Assembly: GCF_018100795.1 (NCBI RefSeq)
Contig: NZ_JAGJDY010000002.1
Span: 1-64,000, forward strand
Direction: 5' to 3'
DNA from: Alteromonas sp. MMG017
Lineage (GTDB): Bacteria; Pseudomonadota; Gammaproteobacteria; Enterobacterales; Alteromonadaceae
Length of the DNA: 64,000 bases
Below are positions 29,768 through 39,829 of this stretch, piece after piece. The notes beneath the pieces were generated by a model, which worked only from the letters and a program-made list of their open reading frames with translations, was not told where the DNA came from and did no database searches. Position 1 is the first letter of the stretch. Every line of letters starts with the position of its first letter. The translations under genes and the position numbers were made by a program.

Positions 29768-31735
29768 TTACCACTTCAGGTAGGTATTCAACTTGCTAAA
29801 TGTCTTAGTAGCTTGCGTTTTATCACTCCACGTGATGGTAACGGTTACAGGCTCATCACAGCTCCCCACACCAAAATGTAAAGCATTGTTAGCGCTTAAA
29901 GAGTAAGCAGCCGATGTTTGTCCTACTTTCTTTCTTTGCATATTGCCACACGCTAAAATCTCTACAACCGATCCCATAGCGTTACCATTAGCCTTCGGAG
30001 AAGAAGGAACATATATTCCGAAAAAGTTATTTTGTGAGAATGTATTGTGAAAGAGGTGCCATTTGCCACGATCGTTACCTACAAGCAGGTCAACTTGACC
30101 ATCCAAGTCGTAATCTAGAGGTTCTACACCAAGTCCTAACGCACCAAGCTCCGCACTTATTACGCCATGAGATGCATTCAACTTTAATTGCTTACCTTGT
30201 TCATTTGTAAAAACCAACGCTGTATTAGGGTGAATAAGATCGCCTTTCTGGGCGATTACAAGGTCGCTATAACCATCGTTGTTGATATCAGCCACTGCAG
30301 ATGCAACCGTGTTTGCCTGATACATTATCCCTAGCTGCTGAGAAACATCTTCAAATTTCCCACCGTTATTTTTTAATACCACATCGCGTATAGCTTTAGG
30401 TTTTTCCATATGTGGGAATGCGGCAACGCCTTTTATAACCCCCGTGGAAATAGAAAAGGTTGCTGTCGCAAATTGCCATTTATCATTTCCAACATACCCA
30501 ATATATGCTCCTTTTTTGTCTAAGGTGTCAGGAAAACCAAGCGCGTCACTATTTACAATTCGCACATTTCTGCCAATGTGCGTTTCACCTTCAAACGCGT
30601 AGGGATAAGCAGATTCACCAACAAACAAATCTTTTGTTGGCCATTGGCTTTGAAAGTTGATCAGCTCTATGACTGGACCCGCTTTAAACTGAGGGAATTT
30701 ATGGGCACCTCGCAGCCAATAGTAGCCCATTAATTGCTGGCTTTTATCGTAGAAGGTTTGGCCAGGTTGATATTCAACCGAGCGTGTTATGAATAAATCA
30801 AAGTCTCCATCGTTGTCGAAATCAATTTCATTAAAACTTGTCACGTCATGTAAGGGGAATGGAAAAATGCTGTCAGTGACTTCATTATAATCAAATGCTT
30901 CAGTCGCTTGATAAGCCCTCGCCTTATCGTTGCCATAAATTATAAGATCAGGCAGACCATCGTCATTAAAATCGGTAACCAGTGTTTTCTGCCCATCACC
31001 TTTCACTGAAGGAAATTTAATGATTTCGTTAAATTGACCATTCTTAGTATTTTTAAACACATAGCTTTCACTCTCTCCTTTCATCTCGCGCGATGGGAAA
31101 GCAAAATTTAGCATATCAAGCCAACCATCTTGGTTTAAATCTATTAGTTTTACCGTTCGCCCACGCATAAATGGCATGGGGTTATCGAAGTCTGGCATAG
31201 CTGAAATTGAACGGTCTTTACCTATGCGGAAGAGCTTAGTATTCCTAGCATTACTCCCGGAACCGCCTCCTCTTGAAACCGCTATCTCTGTGCTACCGTC
31301 TTTATCAAAGTCCCCGGCAGTAATGCCGTGCATGTCCCCCATTATGAGATCATAGGGCTTAGCAAAGCGTCCGTTATTGTTCCACAATACCTTTAAACTA
31401 AAACCGTGATCGTTCAACAAGAGATCTGGATAGCCGTCCTGATCAAGGTCTGCGACAGTCGGCACATCCCATTTACGTAAATTACTATTTTTAATCGGAA
31501 AATTGATTGTATCCGGCTCGAATTGAATGTTTTCTTTATCACCAGTAACGGTATGAAAAGTGCCCTTATGATTGAAATTCTCTGCACTAAGTGCCGTGTC
31601 GTTTTTTTGTGGAACACTTGCACAAGCAACATTGAAAGTACTGACCGCAAATGCTATCAAAATGACTTCTAATATCTTTTTATTTGGAAAATCGACACTC
31701 TTAAAGGTGCCAATAAATAGACGCTTAATAAACAT
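29768..31735 (-). CDS. FG-GAP/VCBS repeat lipoprotein with ASPIC/UnbV domain
   Basis: About 655 residues. Start ATG 31735 gives a signal with lipobox NVAC. The body carries many calcium-loop repeats of FG-GAP/VCBS type (DLDQDGYPD, DFDKDGSTE, DLNQDGWLD, DFNDDGLPD, DFDNDGDFD, DINNDGYSD, DYDLDGQVD), which form a beta-propeller. The last 75 or so residues (ANNALHFGVGSCDEPVTVTITW) match the ASPIC/UnbV domain. It is the intact paralogue of the broken gene at 24.2-26.1 kb. Role unknown: surface or periplasmic binding are the usual suggestions. It heads an operon with the SDR and sulfatase genes, with an operator palindrome 63 bp upstream. Confidence 0.8.
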   Translation of the reverse strand: MFIKRLFIGTFKSVDFPNKKILEVILIAFAVSTFNVACASVPQKNDTALSAENFNHKGTFHTVTGDKENIQFEPDTINFPIKNSNLRKWDVPTVADLDQDGYPDLLLNDHGFSLKVLWNNNGRFAKPYDLIMGDMHGITAGDFDKDGSTEIAVSRGGGSGSNARNTKLFRIGKDRSISAMPDFDNPMPFMRGRTVKLIDLNQDGWLDMLNFAFPSREMKGESESYVFKNTKNGQFNEIIKFPSVKGDGQKTLVTDFNDDGLPDLIIYGNDKARAYQATEAFDYNEVTDSIFPFPLHDVTSFNEIDFDNDGDFDLFITRSVEYQPGQTFYDKSQQLMGYYWLRGAHKFPQFKAGPVIELINFQSQWPTKDLFVGESAYPYAFEGETHIGRNVRIVNSDALGFPDTLDKKGAYIGYVGNDKWQFATATFSISTGVIKGVAAFPHMEKPKAIRDVVLKNNGGKFEDVSQQLGIMYQANTVASAVADINNDGYSDLVIAQKGDLIHPNTALVFTNEQGKQLKLNASHGVISAELGALGLGVEPLDYDLDGQVDLLVGNDRGKWHLFHNTFSQNNFFGIYVPSSPKANGNAMGSVVEILACGNMQRKKVGQTSAAYSLSANNALHFGVGSCDEPVTVTITWSDKTQATKTFSKLNTYLKW

Positions 31736-31798
31736 TTTTAGTTCTCTAGGCAACGAGCTATTTCAAAATCAACAAGCCCTTATCAAATACCACCTTAA

Positions 31799-31815
31799 TA
31801 TACATCATATGTTTT
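31799..31815. promoter_or_regulatory. PUL operator-like palindrome 3
   Basis: TATACATCATATGTTTT differs at two positions from TAAACATCATATGTTTA. It lies 63 bp before the FG-GAP lipoprotein gene that heads the lipoprotein-SDR-sulfatase operon. Confidence 0.65.
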
Positions 31816-32161
31816 GTGAATGTTAAGTAATTTTACAAATAATATCTGACGCCTTAGTCGGTTGAGTATTTGAAATGACTTTTGATGCCAAGGAAGGTAT
31901 GGCTTGTTTTCTCGCCATATCCTAATGAAGAATGGATTGTGGTCTAACACAATATATTTAATAAAAGCTCGTAATTTTCGGTTGATAACAAGTGCGACTT
32001 GTTTAAGGACCTCCCCTAGCTACAAACTCTCGCCTTAACCCATTTTTACTAGAAAGCCCTATCCTCAACACTTTCACCTATATTTTTTACGATTCATTTC
32101 AATGATTTACCTCTATAAACACAAAACATTGTTAATTAATTGTGAACTATGTTTGAATTTA

Positions 32162-32178
32162 TAAACATCATATGTTTA
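32162..32178. promoter_or_regulatory. PUL operator-like palindrome 4
   Basis: TAAACATCATATGTTTA, with perfect seven-base arms. It sits 288 bp before the TonB receptor gene in a 731-bp gap (31736-32466) that holds no gene; the distance suggests a long 5' untranslated leader. Confidence 0.75.
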
Positions 32179-32466
32179 TATTTGTTAAATGAAAGATAAG
32201 GTGTTTTCAAATTAGTTAAAAAACGCTGAATTCGCTTGCTATCAAAATGAAATGCCAACAGTGCCTTTTTTTTAGATAGCGACGTGAAAACTTATCCCGT
32301 TTGGCATTTCGTATTGTCTGCCAGTGAAACGTTGATATGCAATACTTTAAATCAGAGATAAAGCTTTAAAATCAATAGATTAAAATCAATTAGGGAGCTT
32401 AAATTATTTTATTGAGAAATAAATGAACTCATTCAAACTACGTTATAACGATAGGTAGAAAACCAC

Positions 32467-35400
32467 ATGCACAACATATTTAAACTTAATGCGATTACGA
32501 CCGTGGTGCTCGCATCTTGTTTGAGTCAGCCTCTGTGGGCTCAAGAAGCCCCCCAAGAGCGCGACGAGCAAGAAATTAAAAACACAACGAAAAATGAAAA
32601 AGAATCAGATATCGAAGTTATTGAAGTACAGGGAATTAAAGGAAGCTTACAAAAGTCAGTAAACTCCAAACGATTTAACGATAGCGTTTCAGATTCAATA
32701 CACGCAGAAGATGTAGGGAAGTCAACTGACCAAAACATCGCTGATGCTCTATCGCGCGTTACCGGCGTTACTGTGCAAGAAGAAGCTGGAGAAGGTACCA
32801 GAATTTCTGTACGGGGTGCAGGTCCATCACTAAATCAAGTGTCTATCAATGGCGTTGCACTTACAGGCGGATTAAGTGGTGGCGGTGGTAACGGTGTTAA
32901 CAATAATAGTGTTGACTTGAGTTCATTTTCTGCAGATATTTTATCCTCGATAGATGTAGTAAAAACAGCAGCTGCCGATCAAGACGAAGGTTCTCTTGGC
33001 GCAAATATTGAGTTAAAAACAGTACGCCCTCTCTCTTTAAATAAGCCACGGCGATCTTTTACCTTCGAAGGTAGATACAACGAGTTTGCTGATGATGAAG
33101 ATTATCGAATTGTTGGAAGCTTTTCAGAAAAACTATTTGACGATCGACTCGGTTTTATTATCACCGCCACTAAAGATAGGCAAAACACACGCGTCGATAG
33201 AATTGATACTGATTGGGCAAACCAAGCAGTACAAATATCAGATGCGCTGGATGAAGGCAGCCGAGCAAGATCAGCAACTGATTTAGCAACAGGGCAACCT
33301 ATTAGGGTTCTTGGGTATCAGCGCGACAACAGTGGCGAACTTATCCTTGGCGAAGACGGCCAACCTATATCGAACCCGATTGAAAGCCTCTTAAATTACG
33401 ACCCAACAACTCAAACCCTGGTTGAGGGGGATTTATTCGTTATGGGTCGCGAATTTATAAACTACAACTTGAATACTGACCAACGCGACAGACTTTCTAT
33501 ATCGACTGGTATCCAGTACGAAGTGAGTGACGACACTATGCTTCAAGTCGATATTACGCATACAAATCAGAAGATACTCACAGACAACCATCGCATGTTC
33601 ATGAACATTGCGCCGTTGACTCCTCTTATTCACCAAGATGATAACAATGTAGCGTTGAATGTTGTCGATCTTTCAACGAATACACTACAGCGATCAACGA
33701 GTCGCTCTATTACAGGGGGGTTCAACAGAGCAAGGGGGCTGAGGGAGCTAACGACTAACGTAGTCACGTTAGATTTACTTCACAGCTTTACTGACGACCT
33801 AACGATGAACTTTAGAGCGGGTTATTCTGGCTCAAAAGATGAAACGCCTGAAAGAGCTGACCCCGATGCCTTTTTTACAATAGGTACAGCAACATGGGGA
33901 ACTGCTGGACGAAACGTTGTTGAAGCGATGCCGTCAGATATTCTCGAATTGGTTGGCTACGATTGTACTCAAGGTTCATTATCAGATTGTGAGTATTTCA
34001 CGGGAAGTACACCGGGCGAATTTGATGCCTTTGACGGTAGTGCAAACAGCGTGACCAGCCGTTTCAATCCGTTTGACTTGCAACATAATCATCTTGGAAA
34101 TCTAGCGTTTAGAGAAAACAAATTTAAAGATACGAACAAATCTGTTTTCATCGACTTCGACTATGCGCTTAATAATGATTACGTAACCAGTATAGAGTTC
34201 GGCGGGAAATACGCGCATAGAAACCGTGACGTATCGATAAAAAATACCGCGATTACTAACGGCGAGGACCTGATTGCTTTAGACGATCCTGATGCAGAAT
34301 TTGACGTTCGGGGTTTAGCATCTATTCGTGTCGCAAATATGCTTTCAGACGAAGCATTTCCATATGATAACTACGGCGAAGATTTACAAGCAAACCTAAA
34401 TAATGAGTTCTGGGGTGGTTGGCCGTTACTGGATGCCCAAAAAGCGTTAGAACTGCTCTCTGGTAAAGACCCTTCAGAGATTGGCGTACGGTTTAGCGAC
34501 CAAGGTACCCGTGAAATCACCACAGAGACAATGGCTGCATATTTCAAAGCTAACTTTGAATTTATGGATGGCCGACTTACCGGTAACGTTGGTGTTCGCT
34601 ACGTAAAAGATGAAAACGAAGCTTCTGGCATTGGCGGTATTAATTATATTAGAGCACCTCAAGTCATCGACCCTTACAACTTGTTTGTAGAAAGAGACTT
34701 AGGGAACACAAGCCTAGCCCCCTGCCCGCTAGGCGTACCGATTGCCAATGGCGATACCCGCTACACGCCTCAAAATGAAGCTGAATTGAGTAATTGCTGG
34801 GCCTGGGCATTAACCCATGGATACAACTTCAACAACGCTGCAACCATACCTTTTGACGTTAATACGGGTCAGTTTCTTGTTATGGGCCCTGATGGACAAA
34901 CTGGTATAGACGTAAACCGCTTGGTATTTCAAGATGAAAATGGCAATTTCGTCTTTAACGAATTACCCGGCCAAATTTATGACGCTAACGGCAACTTAGT
35001 GCCAACAAACGCATCTAGCTGGGCGCGATTTAACCAAAGTGGTTATGTATGGCCTTTCTTGGATAGAAGTACATCGTTTACCGGCCCTAATGGTACAGGT
35101 CAAGAAGTACAAGTTAGAACAGCACCAGTCACTGATTCAGCTTCAAGCTCTATTTGGTTACCCAGTCTAACCTTAAATTATGCGCTGAACCAAGAAACTA
35201 TTGTGCGCTTTGCGTTAACCAAAACGATGACTCGTCCGCGGTTCGACTCTTTAAACCCCTCCGCTTTCATCCGCGAAAATCAATTTGGTTTAGCGTCTGG
35301 GAACGCAGGTAATACGGCGCTTAAACCGCTAACGTCTAATAACATTGATTTGTCTTACGAATGGTATTTCAGCAATTCAGGATTGTTGTCTGCGGCTATA

Positions 35401-36195
35401 TTCTATAAAGACATGGATAACTTCGAAGAGACCGTTGTTACCCCTTTTCACTATCGCGATGTAAGAGAAGAAGTTGATCTGCAAAGCTCTGATCTACTTC
35501 TCGACTTTGATGAAAACCGCACACCCGGAGGTGAAGATGATTGTCATCCACTTCGACTTTCTGCGGGCTTCTTCGAACAATGGAGAATTGAATGTGATGT
35601 TGCCAATATCAATACTTCAAAAAATGGATCAGGTGCAACTACTGAAGGTCTAGAGCTTGGCTACACACAAAACTATGATTTCTTACCGGGAATTTGGTCT
35701 GGTTTTGGTGCAACCATTAACTACACCTACCAGAAATCTGAGTCTGATCCTGTTGAAATTGGATCGTCTGGTCGTTTCTTGAAACCACTACCCCAACCTT
35801 TTACGCCTAGACATTCCGCTAACGCGACACTGTTCTATGAAAAAGATGGTATTCAGTTAAGACTAGCGCATCGTTACACAGGTCAGCAATTAGTTAACCG
35901 CGGATTATCTGGCGTATCGCTATGGCAGGATGATTCCCACAGACTGGATCTCAGTGCGTCTTATGCCATTAATAAAAACCTTACTGTTACGTTTAACGCG
36001 CTGAACATTACCGACGATACCAGAAGAAACTTTGTAACCGCTGCAAATGCTATTAATCCAAATAACGTGAATAGCAACGAAATTGTGCTTGATGAAGGCA
36101 GTATTTACGAAGACAGCAGTATTCCTCAAGAACGCACGGCATCGTTATTTAAGTTCGGTCGTCAGTTCCGAGTAGGTATTCGCGGAACATTCTAA
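32467..36195 (+). CDS. TonB-dependent receptor, carbohydrate type
   Basis: 1242 residues, longer than usual for the family. Signal peptide about 1-25, then a TonB-box-like IEVIEVQG (about 49-56). The plug domain covers about 70-185 (DQNIADALSRVTGVTVQEE, RISVRGAGPS). The barrel ends in RQFRVGIRGTF with the terminal Phe typical of outer-membrane proteins. It resembles the TonB-Xanth-Caul type used for oligosaccharide uptake where there is no SusD. The next gene, 60 bp on, encodes a surface-type lipoprotein, and both precede one strong terminator at 38032. Substrate is inferred from context to be carrageenan fragments. Confidence 0.9.
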   Translation: MHNIFKLNAITTVVLASCLSQPLWAQEAPQERDEQEIKNTTKNEKESDIEVIEVQGIKGSLQKSVNSKRFNDSVSDSIHAEDVGKSTDQNIADALSRVTGVTVQEEAGEGTRISVRGAGPSLNQVSINGVALTGGLSGGGGNGVNNNSVDLSSFSADILSSIDVVKTAAADQDEGSLGANIELKTVRPLSLNKPRRSFTFEGRYNEFADDEDYRIVGSFSEKLFDDRLGFIITATKDRQNTRVDRIDTDWANQAVQISDALDEGSRARSATDLATGQPIRVLGYQRDNSGELILGEDGQPISNPIESLLNYDPTTQTLVEGDLFVMGREFINYNLNTDQRDRLSISTGIQYEVSDDTMLQVDITHTNQKILTDNHRMFMNIAPLTPLIHQDDNNVALNVVDLSTNTLQRSTSRSITGGFNRARGLRELTTNVVTLDLLHSFTDDLTMNFRAGYSGSKDETPERADPDAFFTIGTATWGTAGRNVVEAMPSDILELVGYDCTQGSLSDCEYFTGSTPGEFDAFDGSANSVTSRFNPFDLQHNHLGNLAFRENKFKDTNKSVFIDFDYALNNDYVTSIEFGGKYAHRNRDVSIKNTAITNGEDLIALDDPDAEFDVRGLASIRVANMLSDEAFPYDNYGEDLQANLNNEFWGGWPLLDAQKALELLSGKDPSEIGVRFSDQGTREITTETMAAYFKANFEFMDGRLTGNVGVRYVKDENEASGIGGINYIRAPQVIDPYNLFVERDLGNTSLAPCPLGVPIANGDTRYTPQNEAELSNCWAWALTHGYNFNNAATIPFDVNTGQFLVMGPDGQTGIDVNRLVFQDENGNFVFNELPGQIYDANGNLVPTNASSWARFNQSGYVWPFLDRSTSFTGPNGTGQEVQVRTAPVTDSASSSIWLPSLTLNYALNQETIVRFALTKTMTRPRFDSLNPSAFIRENQFGLASGNAGNTALKPLTSNNIDLSYEWYFSNSGLLSAAIFYKDMDNFEETVVTPFHYRDVREEVDLQSSDLLLDFDENRTPGGEDDCHPLRLSAGFFEQWRIECDVANINTSKNGSGATTEGLELGYTQNYDFLPGIWSGFGATINYTYQKSESDPVEIGSSGRFLKPLPQPFTPRHSANATLFYEKDGIQLRLAHRYTGQQLVNRGLSGVSLWQDDSHRLDLSASYAINKNLTVTFNALNITDDTRRNFVTAANAINPNNVNSNEIVLDEGSIYEDSSIPQERTASLFKFGRQFRVGIRGTF

Positions 36196-36255
36196 TCATT
36201 CAATTTATTCGGCCAGATTTAACTCTGGCCAATTTCATATTTTTGGAGAAGTAAG

Positions 36256-38004
36256 ATGAAAAAAAACTTACTAAAAATATCTGCTCTCGCTGCTACGATA
36301 ACAACTGCGCTCACAGGATGTGGCGGTGGAACAGACGAAGGTTTTAACCCTAATTTCAGTGCCGACACACCACTTGTTATTTCTATGCCAGTGCTAAGTG
36401 CTGAAATGGCGGAAGAGTCTGGTGAGCAAACTATCGATCTTGTGGCGGGCGTTACGGTAGATGGTCAACCTGCCCAGGGTAATATCGTAATTTCTGATTT
36501 ACAGTTCACCACTTCACCTTTATACAGAACACCGCAATCGCCTTCTATTGGGCAGCCCAACCAAACCATATCACCTTTCACAGTAGAGGGCAGAAACTTG
36601 GTTGTGGATACTGATTTATTCGCTGATCGATTAAGCACATGCGATACCAGTGACAACTTCGGTTCAACGCCTGGTTCTGAACCCGATGGCATCTTAGATA
36701 ACCCTCCATCGGTTACTTATACCATTGACTTTGCCATAGACAACGGTTTTAACTTGCAGCCTGGCGAGATTCTGCCTCGACGGATTCTTGAACTCACCGT
36801 AAACGCCATTTTCGATGAAGTAGAGAATGTAACGGCAGAACCGGTAAGAGTATCACTTGGCAAAGAAGGTGCACTATTCGCTACTGTGTTACCACAAAAG
36901 GCATGCGATCAACGTTTATCCTATAACGTAGCGGATGAAAGCATTGCTACGATAGATGACAACGGTAATATTACGACTATCGCTATAGGTGAAACAACGG
37001 TAACAGTCACCAGCTTAAGTAACCCCGAACTATCTACAACAGTGGCTTTGGAAGTGTTCTCTGAGTTTACTCTAAATTTGACAAATAAAGACACTGATGA
37101 AAATGGGCTAACAACCGAAATTAAGACTACTCCATCATGTGTTTCTGCTGGTTTATATGTAGAACCACAGCCGGCTTCAGGCGAAACGCTTACTGGAGAG
37201 TATACCTACGAATGGTCTTCATCTAACGACATCGACTTCCCATTAACTGAAACAATACATTTCGGTGAAGGTGGAATCGGCCGCTTTAGCACAGGTGATT
37301 TAAACAACGTAGGCTCACAATTTGAAGCAAGTGTTGCTTATTTATCGGGTAATACAGGCACGTTCCCTAGCGATGAGGTTGAGAGTAAAAGTGCGACTGT
37401 TATTGTTGAAAAGAACTTAATGTGTGATCCGGGTACGTCGGCGCATCCAGCAGGGTTTAATACCGACTTTAACTTAGATGGTGAGGGCGCCCCTTGGAAA
37501 CCAGATGGCTTAGTGACTACTGTAAACGAAGCCTTATCAGGTAACGCGTTAGAAGTAACTATGACCAATGCCAATTCAGGCTTTACGCGTATTTTACAAC
37601 AAGTATTCAATAAGCAACGCAATTGGCACAGTTCAACCTATGGCCTTGGTGGTGCAAGTGTAGGGAAAACCTACAAGTTTGCAATGTGGGTTAAACTTCA
37701 AGAAATGCCTCAAGAAGAAGTGCAGTTACGTCATGTTGTGCTGCCATTTGCGTATGAAGGTGGACCCACAGGTCCGGGCTTCGACAAAAGGCTAGATGCG
37801 GCTGGAATATTTACAGCCATGTTAAGGCCCACCACTGAATGGCAACTCATTGAGTTTGTTGATGATGCTACTGGGAGTCGGCAATGGTCAGTGCCAGAAA
37901 ATTGGTCCCTAGTTACAGATGTATTCGTATTTTATGAATTCATTGGCTTCCCAGTAGGCGCTAAAGTATTGATTGATGAATACTCTTCGGTAGAAGTTCA
38001 GTAA
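36256..38004 (+). CDS. Glycan-binding lipoprotein (candidate SusD substitute)
   Basis: 582 residues with a clear lipobox LTGC (Cys22) followed by a Gly-rich tether. The middle (about 215-275) has a bacterial Ig-like Big2 pattern (YNVADESIATIDDNGNITTI). The C-terminal 180 residues look like a beta-sandwich carbohydrate-binding module of CBM4/9 type, ending in VLIDEYSSVEV. No catalytic motif is visible. Its place directly after a TonB receptor fits a surface glycan-binding protein that hands substrate to the receptor. GGAG lies eight bases before the ATG. The domain names are pattern-based and need profile searches. Confidence 0.7.
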   Translation: MKKNLLKISALAATITTALTGCGGGTDEGFNPNFSADTPLVISMPVLSAEMAEESGEQTIDLVAGVTVDGQPAQGNIVISDLQFTTSPLYRTPQSPSIGQPNQTISPFTVEGRNLVVDTDLFADRLSTCDTSDNFGSTPGSEPDGILDNPPSVTYTIDFAIDNGFNLQPGEILPRRILELTVNAIFDEVENVTAEPVRVSLGKEGALFATVLPQKACDQRLSYNVADESIATIDDNGNITTIAIGETTVTVTSLSNPELSTTVALEVFSEFTLNLTNKDTDENGLTTEIKTTPSCVSAGLYVEPQPASGETLTGEYTYEWSSSNDIDFPLTETIHFGEGGIGRFSTGDLNNVGSQFEASVAYLSGNTGTFPSDEVESKSATVIVEKNLMCDPGTSAHPAGFNTDFNLDGEGAPWKPDGLVTTVNEALSGNALEVTMTNANSGFTRILQQVFNKQRNWHSSTYGLGGASVGKTYKFAMWVKLQEMPQEEVQLRHVVLPFAYEGGPTGPGFDKRLDAAGIFTAMLRPTTEWQLIEFVDDATGSRQWSVPENWSLVTDVFVFYEFIGFPVGAKVLIDEYSSVEVQ

Positions 38005-38031
38005 CTACAAATTGTTAAGGCGACACAAAAG

Positions 38032-38056
38032 CGCGGCCAGAAGGCCGCGTTTTTTT
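38032..38056 (+). terminator. Intrinsic terminator of receptor-lipoprotein operon
   Basis: CGCGGCC (38032-38038) and GGCCGCG (38043-38049) pair around AGAA and run into seven T. A very strong terminator, 28 bp after the lipoprotein stop codon. Confidence 0.95.
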
Positions 38057-38398
38057 ATCCTACACAAAGCAAAATAAAATCAACAACTACGACAAAAACA
38101 TTCATTAACGGGTGTTGGCGAACTAACGAAGATAATCATGGCATTGATTGTTGATGCCCCCACGATTAACAGTATGCATCAGCTAATAATATTGAAATTC
38201 ATTGATAACCAAATGGTTGAACGGGTAATTCAGCGTTCGCGCTAGAGGCCCTATAATTGTCAATACCGATGGTAACGCCGATGTGTACTTCGTGTTTAAC
38301 CGATAGCATAAAAAAACCTCCTAGATAGGAGGTTTGTTTTTATTAGAAGTGAGTTAAATACTGCCTAGGATAAAAGCTAACTAAGCAGAACCCTAAAA
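38057..38398. other. Intergenic gap; second bidirectional hairpin, no gene seen
   Basis: AAACCTCCTA (38314-38323) and TAGGAGGTTT (38326-38335), flanked by A and T runs, form a terminator that could serve the minus-strand aldehyde dehydrogenase gene. The rest shows only short open stretches of no recognisable family (for example 38138-38245), possibly gene debris. Confidence 0.6.
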
Positions 38399-39829
38399 TT
38401 ACTCCATTAGCATTGATACACGCTTAGTCGTGTAGAACTCTTGCAAGCTGTACTTCGAGCAGTCTTTGCCTACACCACTTTGCTTTAGGCCACCGTGAGG
38501 TAGCTGAACAGAGTAATGCGCTTCGTTAATGCACACACTCCCAGCCTGAATCCCTCTAGCTGCGCTAAATGCTCTGCTTAAATTAGTTGTATATACGTAT
38601 GCAGCTAACCCAAACTCCGTATCATTAGCTTTAGCGATAATATCGTCGGCATCTGAGAAAGGAATAATAGAGAGCACTGGACCGAACACTTCGGTGCGAG
38701 CCACTTCCATCTCTTCGTTCACATTAGCAAGAATGGTCGGTTCCAAATAGAAACCGGCAGTTCTACCAACAGGTATCCCGCCACCTAATGCTATTTCAGC
38801 GCCATCCTTAACCGCGTCTTCAATGAGCTTTAGAATACGCCCACGTTCTTTTTCACTGCTTAATGGCCCCATAAGACGCTCAGCGTCATCACCTGTACCT
38901 AATTCAATACCACTAGCGTGAGTTACGGCCTTATCAATAAACTCGGCTACGCAAGACTCGTGAACAAAACAACGGTTTGGCGATACGCAAACTTGACCTG
39001 AATTTCCATACTTAAGATTTACAATATCAGTTACTGCTTTATCTAGGTCTGCATCGTCATAAACGACAACAGGCGCATTACCACCTAATTCTACCGAAAA
39101 GTGTTTTACACTAGTGCATGCGGTTTTCATTGCATTAACACCAGCTCGGGTAGAACCAATCATAGTGAATAATGCTGTGGTATCGCTTGTTAGCAGTGGA
39201 TTCGTATTATCGTAGTTGTTGCTAGTGATGATATTGATAACGCCTGCTGGAAAGCCTACTTGGTGAGCAAGCTCGGCACACTTAAGTGTCGCAAGTGGCG
39301 TTACCTGTGATGGCTTGATGATACAGCTACAGCCAGACGCAAGAGACGGTGCTAATTTGTAACCTAAGTTAAGCAGCGGGAAATTCCACGCTAGATAACC
39401 TACCACTACACCTAGCGACTGACGCTGGACAAAATGGTGAAAACGCTCGTCTGGATCTACAATAACTGGCTGCTCGATACGCTTCGCTTCTTCAACGAAA
39501 AAGCGTAAGCAATTCGTTAGCATGCCGAAATCATATTCAGCATTATCACGAGGCTTACCTGTTTCCTCAATAAGTATTGCAATGATATCTTCGGCGTTAG
39601 CTTCAAGAAGCGTTGCATATTCAAGAATAAGTTCTGCACGTTGAGCAAGCGGTGTATTTGCCCATTGCTTAAAACCCTCATTTGCGTAGTCTAATGTCTT
39701 CACAACTTGAGACTCTGAAATGTCTGGCACTTGAGCAATCAACTCACCCGTTGATGGGTTGAATACGGGGAAAGTTTTATCTGCGCCTGTTAACTCGCCA
39801 TTAACTAGCATATTAAACGTGTGGTTCAT
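38399..39829 (-). CDS. Aldehyde dehydrogenase, probable 3,6-anhydro-D-galactose dehydrogenase
   Basis: About 476 residues of the NAD(P)-dependent aldehyde dehydrogenase superfamily. Cofactor and catalytic features: YLAWNFPLLN with the catalytic Asn, ELGG with the general base Glu, and GNSGQVCVSPNR with the nucleophilic Cys. The ATG at 39829 overlaps the TGA of the upstream cycloisomerase gene (ATGA), so the two are translationally coupled; GGAGA lies five bases upstream. Coupling to a sugar-acid cycloisomerase in a carrageenan locus makes oxidation of 3,6-anhydro-D-galactose to the galactonate the likely step (DauA in the described pathway). The family alone does not fix the substrate. Confidence 0.82.
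   Translation of the reverse strand: MNHTFNMLVNGELTGADKTFPVFNPSTGELIAQVPDISESQVVKTLDYANEGFKQWANTPLAQRAELILEYATLLEANAEDIIAILIEETGKPRDNAEYDFGMLTNCLRFFVEEAKRIEQPVIVDPDERFHHFVQRQSLGVVVGYLAWNFPLLNLGYKLAPSLASGCSCIIKPSQVTPLATLKCAELAHQVGFPAGVINIITSNNYDNTNPLLTSDTTALFTMIGSTRAGVNAMKTACTSVKHFSVELGGNAPVVVYDDADLDKAVTDIVNLKYGNSGQVCVSPNRCFVHESCVAEFIDKAVTHASGIELGTGDDAERLMGPLSSEKERGRILKLIEDAVKDGAEIALGGGIPVGRTAGFYLEPTILANVNEEMEVARTEVFGPVLSIIPFSDADDIIAKANDTEFGLAAYVYTTNLSRAFSAARGIQAGSVCINEAHYSVQLPHGGLKQSGVGKDCSKYSLQEFYTTKRVSMLME

Noticed and set aside
38138-38245. Short frame of 35 codons after the receptor operon terminator
   Set aside because: Too short, no ribosome site of quality; the following open stretch is in another frame and the combination could not be assigned.
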